Shown here piece after piece: positions 1 to 4,612 of a stretch of DNA of 5,613 bases. Source of the stretch: JBEKHI01 sp050012355. Lineage in GTDB: Bacteria; Actinomycetota; Actinomycetes; Streptosporangiales; Streptosporangiaceae. The notes beneath the pieces were generated by a model. It was not told the DNA's origin. It ran no database searches and was given only the letters and a program-made list of their open reading frames with translations. Position 1 is the first letter of the stretch. Each line of letters opens with the position of its first letter. The stretch covers positions 1 through 5,613 of the forward strand of contig JBEKHI010000492.1 in the NCBI GenBank assembly GCA_050012355.1, read 5' to 3'. The translations under genes were made by a program, and so were the position numbers.

Positions 1-2118
1 CCCAACGGCGCGACGGTGCTCGTCGGCATCCTCTCCCTTCTCCTCGGCGCGATCGCCACGTTTATCCTCGTGGCTGCTCCGCTGTACGCGTTCGCGCACG
101 CCTGGGGCTGGCTGCTGCGATGGCAAGGCGTGCTGGTCCCGTCGGGGCGGGACGCAATGACGGCGACGGATACCGAGATGGCACGGTGGCTCCCGTCGGA
201 AATCTGCGCCGGTGTCATGCTGATCCTGTTCGCGTTCTGGTGGCTGACGCTCGAACCGCGGTGCCGCCGCCAGAGCGCTCCGGCGCCGTTGTGGGCGTGG
301 CTGAAACCCGACAATCCTGACCGCAGCGCCAATCGAGCGCAGGTCGTGAGCTGGGCGGCCGTTCTGACGGTGGGCGTAGCACTGGCGACGCTCGCGGCTC
401 CGCCGCTGATCTCGTGGCTGACGCGCAGCACCGGATCGTTCGGCTCCCTAGCGCACTTCATCGGCTTCGGCGGACGGCCGTCCTGGTCGATCCCGGCGCT
501 GGCCGGCCTGATCGCCGCGGTGGCGGCCGTTGCCCGGTTCTGCCAAGCCGGGCTCGCCAAGTGGAACGCGCTCAGCGGCCAGGCGAACGCCGCGTCCGGG
601 CAGTCAGGCGCGCTCACCACGCTCGCGGGCTGGCTGCGCCAGCAATTGATGCCGTGGCTGGCCAGTGCGGTGATCGTCCTTGGCGGCGCGGTGCTCGCCC
701 TGTTGTGGATGAGCGACGGCGCCCGCGCCGGGTTCACCGCCGGTCAGCTGCTACCGGTGATCATCGCGCTGGCGGTGATGGTGTTCGGCCGCGCCGCCGT
801 GAACGTCAACCGCATGTCGCTGCATGATGTCTACCGGTGGCGGCTGGCTAGCGCGTTCGCCGTGACCAGACGGGCCGCGCAGGCACGGAACCCAGTGCGG
901 GCACGCCAGTTGTTCGCCGAGGCCGCCGCGACCCGCCTCTCCCAGCTTCGGGGCGACGCGGGCGACGCGGGAGAGCCCGGCCTGGTGATATGCGGCACCG
1001 CGAATATCAACGCGGACCGCGAGGTCCCGCCGGGGAGTGGCGGTTTCTGTGTCAGCTTCGACCCGGACTACGTCACCTTGCGCCGTGAAACCGGTGCCGA
1101 GGGCGAGGCTGACGCCCAGGCCCTTACCTCCGATTACGAGGCTTTGGTCGGTGAGCGCCGGACCACCTTGTTTGACATCTCGGCGATCAGCGGGGCGGCG
1201 ATCTCACCGTTGATGGGCTCGGCGACGCGGCAGGCTTACCGGATCCTGCTCACCGCGACCAACGTCCGCCTCGGTGTGTGGCTGCCGCACCCGGCTCTGG
1301 TTCGGGAAGCCCGTAGCCGGATCGATCAGCAAGCGCAGGGCGAATCCGACCGGTGGTGGTCGCGGCGGCCGCTCCTCCTGCTGCTCTGGTACCTGTCACC
1401 GCACCCGCTCTGGGACCGTGGGGCGGACCTGAACTTTGACCGTGAGGCCAGGCTCTGGGCTCACGTACTCCAGCTCAGGCTCGACAAGAAACTAGCCGGG
1501 GAAGTCTGGTACCGGCTGATGCAGCCCACCATCGGTCTGCTGTGGGCGGAGGCCGTCGGCCACCTGAGCTACCGGGACACTTGGATGTACGTGACCGACG
1601 GAGGCCACTACGACAACCTCGGCCTGGTCGAGGCGCTGCGCCGTGGTGCACAGCACATCGTGGTGCTCGACGCTTCCGGTGACAAGGCCGACACATGGTT
1701 CACCCTCGGTGGATCGATGGCCTTGGCCAGGAGCGACGCCGGAGTGGACATCACCCTCAATCCCACCACGATGGTCGATGGCGGCGCCGGGTTGGCCGCC
1801 GGACAGGTGGTCCGCCCGTGGGCATACGGGACGTTCAGCAGGCCGTCCGGGGACCATGGGCTGCCCGAGCAGGGAGACATCTGGGTGTGCAAACTCGGCT
1901 GGTGGACCGGCGCGCCCTGGGACGTCCTTGCCTACGCCAAGGATCATTCGACCTACCCGTGCGACAGCACGCTAGACCAGTTGTACGACGCCGCTGAGTT
2001 CGAGGCGTATCACGAACTGGGCGGGGCCACCCTTCAGGCCGCCGCCAGCGAGTGCACTCCCCCACTGCGGTGCACTGTCCCCGCTGGGCGCATTGACCCT
2101 CAGTTACCGCAGGAGTAA
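1..2118 (+). CDS. Membrane-embedded patatin/cPLA2-like phospholipase, 5'-partial (C-terminal 705 codons)
   Basis: The frame is open from the first base and the earliest in-window start (GTG at 16) has no Shine-Dalgarno, so the gene most likely begins upstream. Numbering from that GTG, six hydrophobic segments are visible at about 1-28, 62-79, 110-134, 157-178, 211-232 and 243-263, followed by a soluble domain. Family-like landmarks are an NxxSLHxxYRxRL block (264-277), CGTANIN (326-332), GSGGFCVSFDP (340-350), ISGAAISPLMG (391-401) and VTDGGHYDNLG (526-536). D528 of DGG matches the catalytic Asp of the patatin Ser-Asp dyad. No GxSxG nucleophile or glycine-rich oxyanion motif is seen here, so both are presumably in the missing N-terminal part, before the membrane segments. 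The likely role is lipid acyl-ester hydrolysis at the cytoplasmic membrane; the substrate is unknown. It is convergent with the ATPase operon. The family call rests on remembered motifs, not a search. Confidence 0.82.
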   Translation, partial: PNGATVLVGILSLLLGAIATFILVAAPLYAFAHAWGWLLRWQGVLVPSGRDAMTATDTEMARWLPSEICAGVMLILFAFWWLTLEPRCRRQSAPAPLWAWLKPDNPDRSANRAQVVSWAAVLTVGVALATLAAPPLISWLTRSTGSFGSLAHFIGFGGRPSWSIPALAGLIAAVAAVARFCQAGLAKWNALSGQANAASGQSGALTTLAGWLRQQLMPWLASAVIVLGGAVLALLWMSDGARAGFTAGQLLPVIIALAVMVFGRAAVNVNRMSLHDVYRWRLASAFAVTRRAAQARNPVRARQLFAEAAATRLSQLRGDAGDAGEPGLVICGTANINADREVPPGSGGFCVSFDPDYVTLRRETGAEGEADAQALTSDYEALVGERRTTLFDISAISGAAISPLMGSATRQAYRILLTATNVRLGVWLPHPALVREARSRIDQQAQGESDRWWSRRPLLLLLWYLSPHPLWDRGADLNFDREARLWAHVLQLRLDKKLAGEVWYRLMQPTIGLLWAEAVGHLSYRDTWMYVTDGGHYDNLGLVEALRRGAQHIVVLDASGDKADTWFTLGGSMALARSDAGVDITLNPTTMVDGGAGLAAGQVVRPWAYGTFSRPSGDHGLPEQGDIWVCKLGWWTGAPWDVLAYAKDHSTYPCDSTLDQLYDAAEFEAYHELGGATLQAAASECTPPLRCTVPAGRIDPQLPQE
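952..969 (+). repeat. In-frame tandem 9-nt repeat in the phospholipase gene
   Basis: GGCGACGCG occurs twice in a row and encodes Gly-Asp-Ala twice. It lies in the probably flexible stretch just before the soluble catalytic domain. It may be a small slippage duplication with little structural consequence. Confidence 0.6.
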
Positions 2119-2134
2119 CGCGTCTCCGGGGTCA

Positions 2135-2208
2135 GACCGACGGTCCCGTTCTGGCGGGTGCTGCATTACCCGCACTCTTTGCTGGGTAGGGCCGCACCCA
2201 CCAGGAAC
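2135..2208 (+). repeat. Structured repeat, copy 1 (small hairpin + long two-tier hairpin)
   Basis: This element starts 16 nt after the phospholipase stop and reads in that gene's sense. Hairpin 1 is GACC 2135-2138 with GGTC 2142-2145 (3-nt loop). Hairpin 2 has an outer stem 2151-2164/2191-2204 (12 of 14 pairs), a 1x1 mismatch (2165/2190), an inner stem 2166-2171/2184-2189 and a 12-nt loop 2172-2183 with core CACTCTTTGC. GTT 2148-2150 can also pair with AAC 2206-2208 past one bulged base. The copy at 4521-4592 on the other strand has the same architecture, the same loop core and compensatory stem changes. It may act as a transcript end or 3'-UTR RNA element; no U-tract follows. Whether it acts as RNA or as DNA cannot be decided here. 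Confidence 0.75.
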
Positions 2209-2213
2209 GAGCG

Positions 2214-2226
2214 GGCGGAATACTGG
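2214..2226. repeat. Imperfect 13-nt direct repeat, left copy
   Basis: GGCGGAATACTGG here matches GGCGCAATACTGG at 4228-4240 at 12 of 13 positions in the same orientation. The two copies flank the ATPase-DUF4276 operon. They could be a relic target duplication or a recombination site, but a match this short could be chance. This copy also forms the left arm of the inverted repeat at 2217-2258. Confidence 0.35.
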
Positions 2227-2258
2227 GGCAGTGCACTTATTCGAAGGTGCAGTATTCC
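2217..2258 (-). terminator. Perfect 9-bp inverted repeat, probable terminator of the ATPase-DUF4276 operon
   Basis: GGAATACTG (2217-2225) is the exact reverse complement of CAGTATTCC (2250-2258). An additional inner pairing, CAC 2234-2236 with GTG 2247-2249 plus TT/AA, shortens the loop. On the minus strand it begins 4 nt after the DUF4276 stop codon, where an operon terminator is expected. There is no T-tract, which is common for actinobacterial terminators. Being symmetric, it could also back up termination of the converging phospholipase transcript. Confidence 0.5.
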
Positions 2259-2262
2259 CCGG

Positions 2263-2928
2263 TCACCCCGTAACCGAGCGTGACATCCGCGCCTCAACCT
2301 CGCGGAGCCAGGCGTCGGCGTGCGGGCAAGTGTTCCGGATCGTGTCGAGGCCAGTCTCAGCGATGACCAGCGGGCCGTCGATAGTCTTCGCGTACTGCGG
2401 GTAGGCACTAAGGATCCGCTTCGACGGAGCCGTGTCCACGCCGTCGTTGACCAGTTCGGGACCCGATTCCAGCCGTACCACCTGCGCGAGTTCCGCCGCC
2501 GGCCCCAGGTCTCCCATCACCTCCCCGAGCCGATTGCAGTCGGCGAGCACCCAGGTCTCGGTCTCATGCGGGACGAAGCGTGCGTCACCGACCGCCTTGG
2601 CCAGGGCCGTCTCGACGTGCCGGACGCGGTCGTGCGGTGTTCCGTGAGGGCGGTCTGCCATCCCCGGCGCCTCCGCCGGGAACGCGTAGTAGTCAAGCAG
2701 CGTGGTAAGCACCGTGGTCGAGCTGTCACGAAGAAGCAGCCGCAGCTCGCGCTCCACCTTCGGCCACGTGGAGACGCCGCCCTTGAACGCGGGGGCGCCG
2801 ACGGCGCGCTTGGTCGTGAGGACCGACCAGGTGACATAGGCGTCCGCGCCGGCAAGGTGGGAATTTAGGACATCGCCCGCCAGTATTTCCTCTGTCTGGC
2901 CCTCGCAGAGAATGTGGAGGTGGCGCAC
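2263..2928 (-). CDS. DUF4276 family protein (TOPRIM-like, putative nuclease partner of the ATPase)
   Basis: This 221-residue protein starts at GTG 2928, 2 nt after the ATPase stop, so translation is probably coupled. The start is chosen because residues 1-14 give the usual DUF4276 N-terminus, a short beta strand ending in CEGQTEE. An in-frame GTG at 3009 would add 27 atypical residues, and a TTG at 2934 overlapping the TGA is a lesser alternative. Visible family features are E9 in the EGxTEE motif, TTLLDYYAFP (75-84, with D79), HETETWVLAD (121-130), NDGVDTAPSKR (161-171), and a C-terminal GLDTIRNTCPHADAWL block (193-208). E9 and D79 fit the acidic positions of an OLD-like TOPRIM fold, which would make it a metal-dependent nucleic-acid enzyme. 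Activity is inferred; the family itself is officially of unknown function. Length is normal and the gene looks intact. Confidence 0.85.
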   Translation of the reverse strand: MRHLHILCEGQTEEILAGDVLNSHLAGADAYVTWSVLTTKRAVGAPAFKGGVSTWPKVERELRLLLRDSSTTVLTTLLDYYAFPAEAPGMADRPHGTPHDRVRHVETALAKAVGDARFVPHETETWVLADCNRLGEVMGDLGPAAELAQVVRLESGPELVNDGVDTAPSKRILSAYPQYAKTIDGPLVIAETGLDTIRNTCPHADAWLREVEARMSRSVTG

Positions 2929-2930
2929 CG

Positions 2931-4022
2931 TCAACCGCGTTCCGGCCGGGGCCGCCCGCCCAGGAGGTTCTTCTCCCACAGCTCGCTCAGCGAGTACTCC
3001 TCCAGCCACTCGCTGAGACGCTCCGGATCGGGGCGCTCGAAGACCGAGGCACCGTCACGGCGCTCCACGATGACGAGGTCCCCCAGCTCGAACTGGTTCA
3101 TCAGAGTGACCGACTGAGTGGCCAGCAGTACCTGGCTCCCCTGGCTGGCAGCGCGCAGCATCCCGGCCAGTTGCACGATCGCGAACGGGTGCAGCCCGAG
3201 TTCCGGCTCGTCCAGGATGGTGAGGCCGGGAAGTTCAGGCTGGCCAAGCAGTGTGGCCAGGCAGATGAACCGGAGCGTGCCGTCCGACAGCGCGTCAGCG
3301 GGGAGAACGACATCGCTGCCCTCTTGCTGCCACCGCAGCCGCACCCTGTCCGGCGCCAACTCTGGCTCTAGGACGAAGTCGCGGAAGAACGGCGCGACCT
3401 GCTTGATCGTGCGGAGGATTCGTTGGTAGCGTCCAGGGTCGCCGTCCCGCAGGCGCAACAGGACCGCCACGAGGTTCCCGGCGTCCGAGTGCAGAGACCG
3501 GTTGTCTGCGGTGTACGCCTGCTGCTTGACCGGGGCGTCGCGGCTGGTGTCGTGGAAGTGGAACACCCGGCAACCGCGCAGCGTCTCGATGACCGAGGTC
3601 GCATCGGCGTTGAACAGCGTCGTGGGTCCTGCCAGCTCTGACTCCCGGTGACCACGGCCAAGAGCCTGCAAGCTGTCCCAGCCCAACTTTGAGAAGGCCT
3701 CGTTTGAGAAGATAAGCGTGTCCCCAGCCGCAGGGATGAGCTCAGCCGAGTACCCCCCTGCATCGGACTCCACCTCCAGGCGAATCCGGCGAGGCTGCGC
3801 CGGATCGGCGTGCAGGAGCGCGCTCGCGCCACCGGACAGCCCTACGTAGAGGCCGAGCTCACCGTCCACGATCCGGCCAAGTACCCCCAGGGCCCGGATT
3901 AGGTTGCTCTTGCCCGCGCCGTTGGCACCGACCAGCACGTTTATGTCATTGAGCGCAAGCTCAGCGGAACGAATCGACGTGAACCCGTCCACGACGACAG
4001 ACCTCAGCCGCTGATGCCTCAT
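2931..4022 (-). CDS. AAA_21 / OLD-like ABC-type ATPase
   Basis: This intact 363-residue protein starts at ATG 4022. Its ATPase motifs are in the right order: Walker A GANGAGKSN (32-40), ABC signature-like LSDGTLRF (245-252), Walker B LTILDEPELGLHP (267-279, with D271 and E272), and a switch region LLATQS (299-304). The insert between Walker A and the signature is short and has no long coiled coil, so it is not an SMC/Rad50-type protein. The C-terminal LSEWLEEYSLSELWEKN block (336-352) ends this ATPase subfamily in many bacteria. It is probably a dimeric cytoplasmic nucleotide sensor or motor that controls its TOPRIM-like partner, encoded 2 nt downstream. Similar ATPase-TOPRIM pairs form OLD/Gabija and PARIS anti-phage systems; a defence role here is inferred. 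No good Shine-Dalgarno precedes the ATG, consistent with a leaderless message. Confidence 0.88.
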   Translation of the reverse strand: MRHQRLRSVVVDGFTSIRSAELALNDINVLVGANGAGKSNLIRALGVLGRIVDGELGLYVGLSGGASALLHADPAQPRRIRLEVESDAGGYSAELIPAAGDTLIFSNEAFSKLGWDSLQALGRGHRESELAGPTTLFNADATSVIETLRGCRVFHFHDTSRDAPVKQQAYTADNRSLHSDAGNLVAVLLRLRDGDPGRYQRILRTIKQVAPFFRDFVLEPELAPDRVRLRWQQEGSDVVLPADALSDGTLRFICLATLLGQPELPGLTILDEPELGLHPFAIVQLAGMLRAASQGSQVLLATQSVTLMNQFELGDLVIVERRDGASVFERPDPERLSEWLEEYSLSELWEKNLLGGRPRPERG

Positions 4023-4029
4023 GCGATCA

Positions 4030-4056
4030 ACACTAGCGGCAACAACGTCGGTTCAC
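4030..4056 (-). promoter_or_regulatory. Probable leaderless promoter of the ATPase-DUF4276 operon
   Basis: On the minus strand TAGTGT (4035-4030) fits the actinobacterial TAnnnT -10 box. It is separated from the A of the ATPase ATG by exactly 7 nt, so transcription would start at or next to the start codon. This agrees with the missing ribosome binding site. A -35 candidate is weak: GTGAAC at 4056-4051 with a 15-nt spacer. Confidence 0.45.
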
Positions 4057-4069
4057 GTTCCTATGAACC
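4050..4069. promoter_or_regulatory. Operator-like dyad overlapping the -35 region
   Basis: GGTTCA (4050-4055) and TGAACC (4064-4069) are perfect inverted half-sites separated by 8 nt. The dyad covers the region where the -35 box of the operon promoter must lie, so a dimeric regulator bound here could repress transcription. No regulator gene is visible in the window. An RNA hairpin is unlikely to matter because the site would be upstream of the transcript. Confidence 0.4.
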
Positions 4070-4129
4070 CCGTGGCCACAGTCGGCCTGCGCGACTGCTA
4101 CGAGTGGCGGCAGGCAGGTTCCAGCACAG

Positions 4130-4243
4130 TCACGTGGAGCCCACACGCTTGCGCCAGGTGTCGTACAGACGGATCTCCGCGATTGAGTCCAGGCCGGCGA
4201 TGAGCAGCCACTCCTGCTCGGAGACGTGGCGCAATACTGGACC
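4130..4243 (-). pseudogene. Short coding-like fragment, gene remnant or ~34-residue small protein
   Basis: Between an in-frame TAA (4246-4244) and a TGA (4132-4130) the minus strand reads LRHVSEQEWLLIAGLDSI, then AEIRLYDTWRKRVGST. From the TTG at 4234 on, nearly all third codon positions are G or C, as in the real genes, and the predicted peptide is helix-prone with an ordinary amino-acid mix. The TTG has AAGG 7 nt upstream, a weak ribosome site. It looks like the 3' end of a decayed gene more than a random frame, although a genuine small protein is possible. I do not recognise the family. Confidence 0.35.
4228..4240. repeat. Imperfect 13-nt direct repeat, right copy
   Basis: GGCGCAATACTGG matches the left copy at 2214-2226 at 12 of 13 positions. 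It overlaps the start of the coding-like fragment at 4130-4243. The roughly 2-kb interval between the copies contains the complete ATPase-DUF4276 operon and its promoter. Confidence 0.35.
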
Positions 4244-4312
4244 TTAACGTCCCATACCCAGAAGAGAACTCATGCGCTGCCAGATAAGACCGCTTACGAG
4301 CACTCAGGCAGT

Positions 4313-4339
4313 TGCAGGGACGGGTTCTTCGTCCCTGCA
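4313..4339. repeat. Perfect 10-bp inverted repeat with 7-nt loop
   Basis: TGCAGGGACG (4313-4322) and CGTCCCTGCA (4330-4339) pair without a mismatch around the loop GGTTCTT. It lies mid-intergenic, downstream of nrdJ and upstream of the ATPase promoter. The stem is stable and GC-rich, but no T-tract follows on either strand. It may be a read-through terminator that insulates the operon from nrdJ, or a protein-binding dyad. Confidence 0.5.
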
Positions 4340-4508
4340 CGGCTGCAGGGCAGCGGCACTGGTTCCCGGCCAGCAAGAAGGCGACCGCCGTTTACCTTCG
4401 CGTGCTTCGCAACGGCGGGCACGCGTTCAGAGGCCGCTCGGCACCTGCTGACGGAGTTCTCTCGCTGGCCCATAACGGCGGCATTCCAGTCGACCTGCTA
4501 AACCTCAG

Positions 4509-4524
4509 CCAGCGTCTTTGCTGG
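4509..4524. repeat. Small hairpin overlapping the edge of structured repeat copy 2
   Basis: CCAGC (4509-4513) and GCTGG (4520-4524) pair around a 6-nt loop. Bases 4521-4524 are also used by the outer stem of the long hairpin, so the two folds compete. In addition TCTTTGC 4515-4521 is complementary to GCAAAGA 4543-4549 in the long hairpin's loop, which would allow a loop-to-flank interaction. This extra element is not present next to copy 1. Confidence 0.4.
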
Positions 4525-4592
4525 TCAGTGCGGCGCTGCCCCGCAAAGAGTGTGGGCAGGGCCGCACTGACCAGGAACGGGACCCCACGGTC
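4521..4592 (-). repeat. Structured repeat, copy 2 (small hairpin + long two-tier hairpin)
   Basis: Read on the minus strand, this starts 20 nt after the nrdJ stop. Hairpin 1 pairs 4592-4589 with 4584-4581 (GACC/GGTC, 4-nt loop). After GGTCCCGTTC, hairpin 2 has a perfect 14-bp outer stem (4574-4561/4534-4521), a 1x1 C/C mismatch (4560/4535), a 6-bp inner stem (4559-4554/4541-4536) and a 12-nt loop (4553-4542) with core CACTCTTTGC. Compared with the copy at 2135-2208, two outer pairs and one inner pair are replaced by different Watson-Crick pairs, so the structure itself appears to be maintained. Its placement suggests an nrdJ transcript end or 3'-UTR element. Confidence 0.78.
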
Positions 4593-4612
4593 GGCGGGGC
4601 CGCGTCACTTAA

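Larger units (their letters stand above)
4023..4612. other. 590-nt intergenic region between nrdJ and the ATPase operon
   Basis: No intact gene is convincing here. From the operon side it holds a leaderless-type promoter (-10 at 4030-4035), a dyad (4050-4069), a coding-like minus-strand fragment (4130-4243), a perfect 10-bp hairpin (4313-4339), a small hairpin (4509-4524) and the second structured repeat (4521-4592). Between about 4340 and 4510 all three of the frames checked in detail run open for some distance, but I recognise no protein. The length and mixed content suggest a site of past insertion or gene decay. Confidence 0.6.

Noticed and set aside
16..18. GTG as the true start of the phospholipase
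   Set aside because: The frame is open to the window edge, no ribosome site is present, and the expected nucleophile region of the family is missing, so the gene most likely starts upstream.
2148..2208. Integron attC site, because of GTT/AAC at the stem base
   Set aside because: The conserved R and L box pattern and extrahelical bases of attC are not seen, and no integron integrase is present.
2320..2868. Long plus-strand open frame over the DUF4276 gene
   Set aside because: It is rich in Arg and Val, has no recognisable domain, and lies opposite a clear family member; it is the usual antisense shadow in high-GC DNA.
2929..3009. N-terminal extension of DUF4276 from the in-frame GTG at 3009
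   Set aside because: The 27 extra residues overlap the ATPase gene and do not resemble the family. The GTG at 2928 gives the normal N-terminus and tight operon spacing.
2263..4022. Calling the operon PARIS (AriA/AriB)
   Set aside because: The effector matches DUF4276, not the DUF4435 family of AriB; only the general ATPase-TOPRIM layout is shared.
4313..4339. tRNA or T-arm remnant, suggested by GGTTC in the hairpin loop
   Set aside because: The stem is 10 bp and the flanks show no acceptor, D or anticodon arms; the loop is not GTTCRA-like beyond the first bases.
4593..4612. Cobalamin riboswitch associated with ribonucleotide reductase control
   Set aside because: This is the 3' side of nrdJ. 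Any riboswitch would lie in a 5' leader, which is outside the window.
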